A DNA stretch of 12,754 nt from UBA6398 sp963644855. Lineage in GTDB: Bacteria; Bacteroidota; Bacteroidia; Bacteroidales; Bacteroidaceae. The notes under the pieces are model-generated. The model ran no database searches, was not told where the DNA came from, and saw only the letters and a list, made by a program, of their open reading frames with translations. The stretch covers positions 1 through 12,754 of the forward strand of contig CAVIQL010000044.1 of assembly GCA_963644855.1 (NCBI GenBank), in the 5' to 3' direction. The position numbers and the translations under genes were made by a program. Positions 6,433 through 12,754 of the stretch are shown piece after piece; position 1 is the stretch's first letter, and each line of letters opens with the position of its first letter.

Positions 6433-6455
6433 CTATGAGGATAGACTATAATTGT

Positions 6456-8840
6456 CTATTTGTGAAGCGTAAGCGTTTTTTCCTTAAATGGAATGGGATA
6501 GGTGTTAAGCCAAATTTGAGGCTTGAGTTCCGAGGTGCCGAACGAAAAAGCAAAGGCTTCGATAGGCTTGCCTATCATATCGGCGGTGAGCGGAACATAA
6601 TAGGTGTAGTTTTTATTTACTTTCTGCACGCGGAATTCCCAAGTGTTGGCGGTAAACGAAGGTGCGCGGTCGGGGCAGCCAACATACTTTCCGTCGACTT
6701 TAATACCTGCCCATGCTCCTTCGGTGCCGCATTCTCCGTTTATGGCAATGCACAAATAGGCTTTTTCGGGTATTTCGTCGAGCGTAAATTTACTGCTCCA
6801 CGCATGTTTTACTCCGTTAAAGTTGCGAAACAGATTTGATGCGCGCCAATTGCTACGGTCAACCGGTTTGCCATCAACGCTTGCCGCTACTTCGGAAACG
6901 CGCAGCGGAGTGCGGTCGAGCTTCATGTATCTGAATTCTCCTGCTTTTGAAACATCTACTTCGGAGTGGGGACCTACATAAAACGGTATTGATTTCCAGT
7001 TTACCAAGTCGGCAGAAACGTTGAGCCGTGCTCCTTCTTCTGATTTATAAGGTGTGATGGAATATTCGTCGGGGCAGTCGATTGTTACCTTGTCGAGTTT
7101 CTGCACTTTGCCCATGTCGACCATGAATGCGGTAGATCCATCGGACGAATGGTCGTTCCATCTCACTGCTACCGAGAAAGCGGTGGATTTGTCGCCGTCG
7201 AATGCGTATTTATCCCAAATTTCGCGCTCTCTGAAAATCTTTTGGTTGAAAAAAGCATCGCGCGCAGCTTTCACTTGTGGAATGTTGGTTTCGCCAGAAC
7301 GCTTTAACGAACGTACTTCAAGCGCATTGTTGTCGGCAGCATAGCATGTGGAATAATATATTGCAGACGCATCATTTGGAACATCGCATTGCTGCATGTC
7401 GGAAATATGACGGAAATACGGCAGTTTGAGTTTCTCGCCCGGGAATTTCACGTTTACGGTGCTCCCTTTAGCCGCGCCAACATTTTTGCCATCGATATCC
7501 GACGATTTGTAAGCCACATCACCACGCTCAACTTTCATCTTGTAGCTCATACCCGGCATGCCGAGCAATTTAACAGTGGGATTGCCGCTATAATCATTCA
7601 CTATATTATAAGGAATGCCGCTCAAAGCAACCTTATCTTTCTCCTTGACATTCGTAACCTTTACAAGAGCGGAACGGAAAGGCTGTACTTCCACATCAAT
7701 CGTGCTTCCATAGGCGTGGTTTCCCATGTCGAAAATATAAGGGTGGTAAAGACGTGCCTTAACTTTGTTGTTGTTCGATTCAAGTCCTATTTCCTTGCCG
7801 AGATTAATGTGATAGGTTACGGTATTCCAAGTTAGATTTCGCAAAGTTAGGAACCTTGTGTTTCCATCGCCGCGTGCGAGAGCTTCCGGACCGTATTTGT
7901 CTTCCGGCAATTTTATTCCATTTACAAGAATGTCGCGATATTGTCGGTGGAGATTGAAGAAAAATGCCAATTGAGGGAACTCGTCATCACGCAAAAGCCA
8001 TGGATTTCCATACAGCTCGGGAGCCAAAATAAGTTCACGCCCGAAAGCCTGTAAAACAATGTCGTCTTCCCAAAAATCAAGGCATGAAGACAAACAAACA
8101 CCGTGATCTTCAGTCAAACGGTTGAGTTTGTCGGGCGTTTGTCGGCTTATGGCCTCGCCACGATGGTGTGGGGCGGTCATACTGTTTGTCATAAGCACGT
8201 CTATATAAGTTTCCGCCCCGCCAAAAAGGAATGTCGTGGAATGTTTTGTGCCCGGTCCGAGATTTAAACGGTGGTTGAGCAGAATGAAATCGGGCGAAGT
8301 TTTACGAATACGCGTCATCATTTTATCGAAATAGTCGTATTTTGTGTCGCGAAGCTGACCGCAAACCGCATCCATCTTGAAAAGTCCGAAATTATACTTC
8401 TCTACCAATTCCGACATCATATTGATACGTGCGTTAGCTTCTTCTTCGGTATCACCGAAGCCGTCAGGTCCGCACCACACGCCAAGACGCGCCCCAATAC
8501 TCGCAGCACTTTTTGCCACAGTACTAAAACCATTTGGGAAATGTCGCTTGAAACGAGCGTCATACGTGTTTCCGTAAATATTAGCACCGTCTATCGCACC
8601 AGCGTCAAAGGCATAGATGTCGATTTTCATGCCGTAGGTGTTTTGCAACCAGCGAAAGAAATCAAGGTTTATGAGAGTTTGTTCTTCGTTTGCACCTTCG
8701 TTGGTGTTGTTTATCCAGGAGAAATATTCCGCCCTCGAAGGTGAAGTTTGCGTTATAACTCCCGTTTTTTCTTGCGCGCATACGCTACAAGTTGCAATAA
8801 GCAACGATAAAAGAATTGAAATCTTTTTTGTTTTTATCAT
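6456..8840 (-). CDS. Secreted glycoside hydrolase, clan GH-D-like (alpha-galactosidase-related), multidomain
   Basis: This is a 794-residue exported protein. The ATG at 8838-8840 is chosen because it is followed directly by a signal peptide (residues 1-23, 'ILLSLLIATCSVCAQ'). Residues about 30-395 look like a (beta/alpha)8 barrel with a following beta domain: 'IDIYAFDAGAID' (73-84), 'GARLGVWCGPDGFGD' (116-130) and 'FGLFKMDAVCG' (151-161). Asp157 in 'KMD' is the candidate nucleophile, by analogy with the K-x-D motif of GH27/GH36 enzymes. The usual GH36 acid/base block is not evident; 'GGAETYIDV' (207-215) is the nearest candidate. Residues about 540-655 resemble an F5/8 type C (discoidin) carbohydrate-binding domain ('STAFMVDMGKVQKLDKVTI'), and about 675-794 form another beta-sandwich-like region. 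It probably releases a sugar from a glycan in the periplasm or at the surface; the substrate is unknown. No clear promoter was found upstream, so it may partly depend on read-through from the DUF1015 gene. Confidence 0.75.
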   Translation of the reverse strand: MIKTKKISILLSLLIATCSVCAQEKTGVITQTSPSRAEYFSWINNTNEGANEEQTLINLDFFRWLQNTYGMKIDIYAFDAGAIDGANIYGNTYDARFKRHFPNGFSTVAKSAASIGARLGVWCGPDGFGDTEEEANARINMMSELVEKYNFGLFKMDAVCGQLRDTKYDYFDKMMTRIRKTSPDFILLNHRLNLGPGTKHSTTFLFGGAETYIDVLMTNSMTAPHHRGEAISRQTPDKLNRLTEDHGVCLSSCLDFWEDDIVLQAFGRELILAPELYGNPWLLRDDEFPQLAFFFNLHRQYRDILVNGIKLPEDKYGPEALARGDGNTRFLTLRNLTWNTVTYHINLGKEIGLESNNNKVKARLYHPYIFDMGNHAYGSTIDVEVQPFRSALVKVTNVKEKDKVALSGIPYNIVNDYSGNPTVKLLGMPGMSYKMKVERGDVAYKSSDIDGKNVGAAKGSTVNVKFPGEKLKLPYFRHISDMQQCDVPNDASAIYYSTCYAADNNALEVRSLKRSGETNIPQVKAARDAFFNQKIFREREIWDKYAFDGDKSTAFSVAVRWNDHSSDGSTAFMVDMGKVQKLDKVTIDCPDEYSITPYKSEEGARLNVSADLVNWKSIPFYVGPHSEVDVSKAGEFRYMKLDRTPLRVSEVAASVDGKPVDRSNWRASNLFRNFNGVKHAWSSKFTLDEIPEKAYLCIAINGECGTEGAWAGIKVDGKYVGCPDRAPSFTANTWEFRVQKVNKNYTYYVPLTADMIGKPIEAFAFSFGTSELKPQIWLNTYPIPFKEKTLTLHK

Positions 8841-8861
8841 GGCTATGAGATTTTTGAAATA

Positions 8862-8893
8862 ACCAAGGCGCGAGTTTTTATTCGCACCTTGGT
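8862..8893 (-). terminator. Hairpin between the DUF1015 and glycoside hydrolase genes
   Basis: ACCAAGGCGCGA (8862-8873) pairs with TCGCACCTTGGT (8882-8893) across an 8-nt loop. In plus-strand RNA there is a C/A mismatch. In minus-strand RNA the same position is a U-G wobble, giving a continuous 12-bp stem. The tail on the minus strand is only weakly U-rich (UAUUUC), so it may be a leaky terminator or a processing site separating the two genes. Confidence 0.55.
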
Positions 8894-8919
8894 GTTGGGT
8901 TTGTAAATATTGCGCGAAA

Positions 8920-10167
8920 TTAGTCGAGCTTGTGAACGACCAATCCGCTGCGTAGTTTCGGTTCAAACCATGTTGCTTTTGGCGGCATTATTTTTCCGCT
9001 GTCGGCTATGGATATGATTTGATTCATAGATACAGGGTAGAGCGCGAGAGCAGCAGTCATTTCACCAGAATCTACTCTGCGGCGAAGTTCTTCCAAGCCT
9101 CGCAATCCGCCTACGAAATCTATTCTGTCGGACGAACGCAAGTCTTTTATGCCAAGTATCTTGTCGAGAATAAGACGTGAGGAAATGTCAACATCCAAAA
9201 CGCCTATAGGATCATCTTCGTCGAATGTGCCGTCTTTTGCTTCGAGTGCATACCAATTTCCGCAAAGGTATAGCGAAAACTCATGGTGTCGAGTGGGACG
9301 GAAATTCTCTTTGCCTTTTTCGATAATAACGAAATCATCTGTAAGAGCATTTAAGAATTGGCGCGGAGTGAGTCCGTTTAAATCTTTAACCACACGATTG
9401 TAATCGAGAATGGTAAGTTGATTTGCCGGGAAGCATACAGCCATAAAATAGTTGTACTCTTCGTTACCCGTTCGTTTGGAATCGTTTTTCGCCTTCTCGG
9501 CACCAACAAGCGCAGCTGCTGCAGAACGATGGTGTCCATCGGCAATATATAGCGCAGGCATTTGTGAAAAACGTGCAGTAATGAGTTTTTTGTCTTTCTC
9601 GTCTGCTATAATCCAAAATTTATGCCCAAAACCATCAATCGGAGCAATGAAATCATACACCGGCTCTTGCGCAGCGTAACGTTCTATCAGATTGTTGAGT
9701 TCTTTGTCATCGGGGTAGGCAAGGAATACAGGCTCCATATTCGCGTTTGTTGTGCGAACATGCTTCATGCGGTCTTCTTCCTTGTCCTTGCGAGTAAGTT
9801 CGTGTCGTTTGATTACTCCATTCATGTAATCTTCTACCGCAGCACATACAACAATTCCGAATTGGGTCTTTCCATTCATGGTTTGGGCGTAAAGATAATA
9901 GTTATCATTTTCGTCCTGAACCAACCAACCTTTTTCTTGGAACTTTGCAAATTGTTCCTTGGCGCTTTCATACACACGAGGATCGTATTCGCTCGTTCCT
10001 TCCGGGAAATTTATCTCTGGTTTTATGATATGGTATAGCGACATTTCGTTGTCGCCGGCTTCTTGTCGCGCTTCTTCTGAATTGAGAACGTCGTAAGGAC
10101 GGCTTTCTATTTTCTCAACCAGATTCTTAGGCGGACGCAAGCCGCGAAATGGCTTAACTGTTGCCAT
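8920..10167 (-). CDS. DUF1015 family protein in the serine operon (function not established here)
   Basis: This 415-residue protein without a signal peptide matches the DUF1015 (COG4198-type) family. It has an N-terminal 'VKPFRGLRPP' (4-13), 'RPYDVLN' (23-29), 'KRHELTRKDKEEDRMKHVR' (120-138), 'ANMEPVFLAYP' (142-152) and 'YIADGHHRSAAAAL' (207-220). The 'DGHHR' motif resembles the active-site 'G-x-R/HHR' segment of ParB/Srx-fold free-serine kinases (SerK, SbnI), which would fit a serine/phosphoserine role; that is inference from motif and context. The gene starts five bases after the serA stop, so the two are very likely co-transcribed and coupled. The usual operon partner for serC and serA would be serB, which is not seen. 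No other start is better supported; the ATG at 10165-10167 gives the family's usual N-terminus. Confidence 0.85.
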   Translation of the reverse strand: MATVKPFRGLRPPKNLVEKIESRPYDVLNSEEARQEAGDNEMSLYHIIKPEINFPEGTSEYDPRVYESAKEQFAKFQEKGWLVQDENDNYYLYAQTMNGKTQFGIVVCAAVEDYMNGVIKRHELTRKDKEEDRMKHVRTTNANMEPVFLAYPDDKELNNLIERYAAQEPVYDFIAPIDGFGHKFWIIADEKDKKLITARFSQMPALYIADGHHRSAAAALVGAEKAKNDSKRTGNEEYNYFMAVCFPANQLTILDYNRVVKDLNGLTPRQFLNALTDDFVIIEKGKENFRPTRHHEFSLYLCGNWYALEAKDGTFDEDDPIGVLDVDISSRLILDKILGIKDLRSSDRIDFVGGLRGLEELRRRVDSGEMTAALALYPVSMNQIISIADSGKIMPPKATWFEPKLRSGLVVHKLD

Positions 10168-10172
10168 AGATT

Positions 10173-11093
10173 TTATTTGTTTACCTGAAATTTGGTTATT
10201 CCGTCTTTAAGGAAGCCTACTATTTGATTTGCGGCAGCAATGCCAGCGTTAATATTGGCTTCTTGAGTCTGTGCTCCCATTTTCTTGGGAGTTGCAAAGT
10301 ATCTTCCCGGGAATTTTTCTGCAAATTCAGCAGCACGATCGGGAGCTATGTCTGCAATATATTTCAAATCTTCACGCTCTGCAAGTGCACGAACCAGTCC
10401 TTCTTCATCGATTACTTCTTTGCGGGCAGTGTTTACAAGTATTCCGTTTTTAGGTAGTTTTGTTACTACATCGTAGTTTATACTATTGCGCGTCTCATCA
10501 GTTGCGGGGATATGCAGACTTACTATGTCGCATTTTTCGAACAATTCATCGCGCGAAGCAACTGGTATAACTCCAGCCTGCTCTATTGCATTTGCGGGAC
10601 AAAAAGCATCGTAAGCGTAAACGTCCATTCCAAAACCTTTTGAGATGCGTGCCACATTGCGTCCTACGTTTCCAAAAGCAAGAATACCGAGTTTTTTGCC
10701 TTTGAGTTCCGTTCCTGTTTTGCCATTATAGAAATTACGCACTGCATACACGAGCATACCGAGCACAAGTTCTGCCACAGCGTTGGAGTTTTGTCCCGGA
10801 GTATTCATTACAACTACATTGTGTGCGGTAGCAGCTGCGAGATCTACGTTGTCATATCCTGCTCCTGCGCGAACAACTATTTTAAGTTGCTTGGCGGCAT
10901 CAAAAACTTCGTTGTCTACTTTATCGCTGCGTATAATAAGTGCGTCAGCATCGGCTACAGCGTCGAGTAGTTGTTTTTTGTCGGTATATTTTTCTAAGAG
11001 CGCGAGTTCATATCCTGCTCCATCGATTTCTTTGCGAATGCCTTCTACTGCTGCTGCTGCAAAAGGTTTTTCTGTTGCTATTAAAACTTTCAT
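10173..11093 (-). CDS. serA: D-3-phosphoglycerate dehydrogenase, short type with lysine at the histidine position
   Basis: SerA oxidises 3-phosphoglycerate to 3-phosphohydroxypyruvate with NAD+, the first step of serine synthesis. At 306 residues it is the short (type III) form with no ACT or intervening domain, so allosteric serine inhibition through ACT is not expected. Visible: substrate-site 'IIRSDKV' (53-59) and 'RAGAGYDNVD' (75-84), nucleotide-binding 'LGILAFGNVGRNVA' (135-148) with the acidic residue in 'YAYDAF' (159-164), and 'NTARKEVIDEE' (221-231) with Arg224. In most 2-hydroxyacid dehydrogenases the catalytic His sits in 'TPH'; here the segment is 'ATPKKMGAQTQEAN' (267-280), placing Lys270 there. 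This lysine variant is known from Entamoeba and Bacteroides-type enzymes, so it is probably functional. The gene lies between serC (82 bp and a hairpin upstream) and the DUF1015 gene (5 bp downstream). Confidence 0.94.
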   Translation of the reverse strand: MKVLIATEKPFAAAAVEGIRKEIDGAGYELALLEKYTDKKQLLDAVADADALIIRSDKVDNEVFDAAKQLKIVVRAGAGYDNVDLAAATAHNVVVMNTPGQNSNAVAELVLGMLVYAVRNFYNGKTGTELKGKKLGILAFGNVGRNVARISKGFGMDVYAYDAFCPANAIEQAGVIPVASRDELFEKCDIVSLHIPATDETRNSINYDVVTKLPKNGILVNTARKEVIDEEGLVRALAEREDLKYIADIAPDRAAEFAEKFPGRYFATPKKMGAQTQEANINAGIAAANQIVGFLKDGITKFQVNK

Positions 11094-11108
11094 TATTGTT
11101 GTTCTTTT

Positions 11109-11163
11109 ATAAAACTAAAACAGGTTGGAAGCCCATTGCAGTGCAATTGGGTGTCCAACCTGT
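11109..11163 (-). terminator. Terminator- or attenuator-like hairpin between serC and serA
   Basis: The outer stem ACAGGTTGGA (11120-11129) pairs with TCCAACCTGT (11154-11163). Inside, CCCA/TGGG and TTGC/GCAA pairs extend it to about 18 bp with a small internal loop, a one-base bulge and a 3-nt apex. On the minus strand it is followed by TTTTAGTTTTAT. This is an intrinsic-terminator shape inside what is normally one operon. A weak -7-like TAGTTTTA overlaps the tail, but it would leave a very short leader for serA. Confidence 0.7.
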
Positions 11164-11175
11164 GGTGTTGCTTGA

Positions 11176-12243
11176 TTAATGTTTTGCTTCAAACTCTTTC
11201 ATTGCTTCAACAAGAGCCTTGACGCCTTCTACGGGCATTGCATTGTAGCACGATGCACGGAAACCTCCTACCGAACGGTGTCCTTTGATTCCAACCATTC
11301 CTTTGGCGGTTGCAAATTCAAAGAAATCGCCTTCAAGATCTTTGTATTCGTCGTTCATCACGAAGCAAATGTTCATGAGCGAGCGGTCTTCTTCTTTTAC
11401 TGTGCCGCGGAAAAGTTTGTTACGGTCGATTTCTCCGTACAGAATGTCGGCGCGTTCGTGTGCGAGTTGGTCCATTGCCTTTACACCGCCTTTTTCCTTA
11501 ATCCATTCGAGCGTTTTCATTGCGCAATATACGGGAACTACGGGAGGGGTGTTGAACATGGAACCTTTTGAAACGTGTGTGCGATAGTCGAGCATCGTAG
11601 GAATTGGACGACTTACTTTTCCGAGCACGTCTTCCTTTACGATTACGAAGGTTACGCCTGCCATTGAAAGATTCTTCTGCGCACCGCCATAGATTATCGA
11701 GTATTTCGAAACGTCAACGGGGCGTGAGAGTACATCGCTCGACATATCTGCTACCATTAATACCGGACTGTCGAGTTCCTTGCGTATTTCAGTTCCGTAA
11801 ATGGTGTTGTTTGTAGTGATATGGAAATAGTCTACGTCTTCGGGTACTGTGAAATTCTTGGGGATATATGTGTAATTGTCGTCGGCAGACGATGCTACTT
11901 CAACAACTTCTCCAAAGAGTTTTGCTTCTTTAATGGCTTTTTTTGCCCAAGTACCTGTGTTGAGATACGCTGCTTTCTTTTCCAAAAGGTTGTAGGGCAC
12001 CATGCAGAATTGTGTGCTTGCACCGCCGCCAAGGAACAATACTTTGTATCCTTCGGGTATGTCGAGGATTTCTTTCATCAAAGCCTCGGCGTTGTCCATC
12101 ACCGGTTGGAATTGTTTGCTACGGTGGCTTATTTCCATAAGCGAAAGCCCCGTGTTCTCAAAATCAATGCAGGCGTCTGTTGTTGCCTTGATTACTTGTT
12201 GGGGAAGTATTGACGGTCCCGCATTGAAATTATACTTTTTCAT
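11176..12243 (-). CDS. serC: Phosphoserine aminotransferase
   Basis: SerC is a PLP enzyme that moves the amino group of glutamate to 3-phosphohydroxypyruvate, giving O-phosphoserine; it also acts in pyridoxal phosphate synthesis in some bacteria. The 355-residue length is normal. Visible: 'NFNAGPSILP' (5-14), 'EISHRS' (37-42, substrate phosphate site), 'GGGASTQF' (72-79, PLP phosphate), 'NTGTWAKKA' (95-103, Trp99 stacking on PLP), 'TTNNTIYGTE' (143-152), 'VADMSSD' (164-170, Asp166 to the PLP ring nitrogen) and 'YGGAQKNLSMAG' (185-196) with Lys190 as the Schiff-base lysine. It is first in the serC-serA-DUF1015 group. Its leader and the gdhA leader share ACAGAGTAAT just before the start, possibly by chance. 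Confidence 0.97.
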   Translation of the reverse strand: MKKYNFNAGPSILPQQVIKATTDACIDFENTGLSLMEISHRSKQFQPVMDNAEALMKEILDIPEGYKVLFLGGGASTQFCMVPYNLLEKKAAYLNTGTWAKKAIKEAKLFGEVVEVASSADDNYTYIPKNFTVPEDVDYFHITTNNTIYGTEIRKELDSPVLMVADMSSDVLSRPVDVSKYSIIYGGAQKNLSMAGVTFVIVKEDVLGKVSRPIPTMLDYRTHVSKGSMFNTPPVVPVYCAMKTLEWIKEKGGVKAMDQLAHERADILYGEIDRNKLFRGTVKEEDRSLMNICFVMNDEYKDLEGDFFEFATAKGMVGIKGHRSVGGFRASCYNAMPVEGVKALVEAMKEFEAKH

Positions 12244-12284
12244 TACTCTGTATTTTAGTTGTTATTGTTTTTTCTGTATTTCTG

Positions 12285-12317
12285 CAAAGAGAATGGTTCG
12301 TGTTGCGAATTTACGAA
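12285..12317 (-). promoter_or_regulatory. Candidate serC promoter (weak match)
   Basis: The minus strand has TCTCTTTG (12285-12292), one mismatch from TAnnTTTG. TTCG (12314-12317) lies 21 bp upstream, near the -33 consensus TTTG. The leader would be about 35 nt. Both boxes have a mismatch, so this is tentative. Confidence 0.4.
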
Positions 12318-12535
12318 AAAATACTTGCTTCGGCAAATTTTCAAACGAAAACCCGCTTGTATTTTGCTGTTTTCCCGTTTTTCGGCAGATTTTTGTCGTT
12401 TTGTCGCAAAATGTAATTGTTGATTGACAAAATGCATTTGAACGTCGGGGATTGCTTTACTATGAAAATTTGCCGGTGTGCTTTGATGGAAAAGGGGTTC
12501 TTATAAACGTTTTTCTGATGTGCGCAAATCGTTCA

Positions 12536-12598
12536 AACAATAACCGATATTTTTTGAAAAAGGTCGGATATTATTTAAAAAAGGTCGGATATTATTTT
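12536..12598 (+). repeat. 21-bp phased repeat array 3 (three units)
   Basis: Three tandem units start at 12536, 12557 and 12578, with the marker dinucleotide (CG, GG, GG) at 12545, 12566 and 12587, an exact 21-bp spacing. Units 2 and 3 are nearly identical and carry GGTCGGATATT rather than AATATCGGATATT. They differ from each other only at the last base, so this sub-array expanded recently or is conserved. The right flank (ATTATTTTT, CCGTT) matches that of array 1. It lies about 300 bp upstream of serC and 130 bp upstream of the rightward gene. Confidence 0.88.
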
Positions 12599-12667
12599 TC
12601 CGTTAAGCCGAGATAGTTTTTTGCAAGGCATCATGGCGTTTTTACCATGGGGTTCTGTGTGGAGAAA

Positions 12668-12699
12668 ATTGCCTGCATTGCCGAAATTTATTAACTTTG
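12668..12699 (+). promoter_or_regulatory. Promoter of the rightward gene at the window edge
   Basis: TAACTTTG (12692-12699) is a perfect TAnnTTTG -7 box. ATTG (12668-12671) lies exactly 20 bp upstream, one mismatch from TTTG. The predicted transcription start near 12706 leaves a leader of about 20 nt before the ATG at 12726. Confidence 0.6.
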
Positions 12700-12725
12700 C
12701 GGTAATATTCTGCCTGCACCGTAAT

Positions 12726-12754
12726 ATGAAAGTCAAGTTTAATTTCTCAAAAAG
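12726..12754 (+). CDS. Start of an unidentified gene, cut by the window edge
   Basis: An ATG follows a well-formed promoter at the right spacing and opens a frame reading 'MKVKFNFSK' to the end of the window. Only nine complete codons are present, so no function can be assigned. The call rests on the promoter and the position of the ATG, not on the protein. Confidence 0.45.

Larger units (their letters stand above)
5982..6455. other. Non-coding region between gdhA and the glycoside hydrolase gene
   Basis: This 474-bp stretch contains the gdhA promoter, an AT-rich 10-bp inverted repeat, the seven-unit 21-bp repeat array and the hydrolase terminator. I see nothing recognisable at about 6054-6204. 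Confidence 0.75.
12244..12725. other. Non-coding region between serC and a divergent gene
   Basis: This 482-bp stretch holds a weak serC promoter candidate, the three-unit 21-bp repeat array and the promoter of the rightward gene. A small CATGG/CCATG hairpin lies near 12633-12650. Nothing else was recognised at about 12320-12535. Confidence 0.7.

Noticed and set aside
6441..6459. Six-bp inverted repeat ATAGAC / GTCTAT overlapping the hydrolase stop codon.
   Set aside because: It is too short to distinguish from chance, and a strong terminator lies just downstream.
8841..8966. Upstream extension of the hydrolase to 8966, overlapping the DUF1015 gene.
   Set aside because: The ATG at 8840 is followed at once by a clear signal peptide, and the extension runs through the intergenic hairpin.
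12255..12437. A 60-codon minus-strand frame upstream of serC.
   Set aside because: It overlaps the candidate serC promoter, has low-complexity composition and no recognisable domain.

Overview
The window reads as ordinary chromosomal DNA of a Bacteroidota bacterium, most likely order Bacteroidales. The signs are: several upstream regions with the Bacteroidetes-type -7 element TAnnTTTG (two perfect TATATTTG copies); A-rich leaders with no clear Shine-Dalgarno sequence; a secreted BspA-like leucine-rich-repeat protein with a C-terminal domain of the kind common in this phylum; and a short phosphoglycerate dehydrogenase carrying lysine where most family members have the catalytic histidine. The genus cannot be fixed from this sequence alone.

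Layout. Plus strand, left: the 3' part of recF, a DciA/DUF721 gene overlapping it by four bases, and aroC (chorismate synthase). A 565-bp non-coding stretch between convergent genes follows. It holds a short tandem repeat, an opposed pair of REP-like hairpins, a four-unit 21-bp repeat array and terminator hairpins. Minus strand, centre: a secreted leucine-rich-repeat/beta-repeat protein, then gdhA (glutamate dehydrogenase), each with its own promoter and terminator, then a secreted multidomain glycoside hydrolase resembling clan GH-D. Minus strand, right: serC, serA and a DUF1015 gene, transcribed towards the hydrolase. At the right edge a divergent plus-strand gene begins after a good -7/-33 promoter, but only nine complete codons are visible.

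How the genes fit together. aroC, gdhA, serC and serA are core amino-acid biosynthesis and nitrogen-assimilation genes. SerA oxidises 3-phosphoglycerate to 3-phosphohydroxypyruvate, and SerC transaminates this with the glutamate that GdhA can make. No phosphoserine phosphatase (serB) lies in the visible operon. A DUF1015 protein occupies the next slot, five bases from serA, so it is a candidate for a serine/phosphoserine step. RecF and DciA link to DNA repair and replication. The LRR protein and the hydrolase are exported and probably serve surface adhesion and glycan use.

The most unusual signal is non-coding: three separate intergenic arrays (4, 7 and 3 units) of one degenerate 21-bp motif. 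All are on the same strand and keep an exact 21-bp phase across 14 units. The best copies contain a 13-bp dyad, AATATC-G-GATATT. A 21-bp period is two turns of B-DNA, so every dyad would face the same side of the helix. This looks like a dispersed protein-binding or nucleoid-organising element rather than coding sequence. I saw no CRISPR array, transposase, phage gene, tRNA or rRNA.
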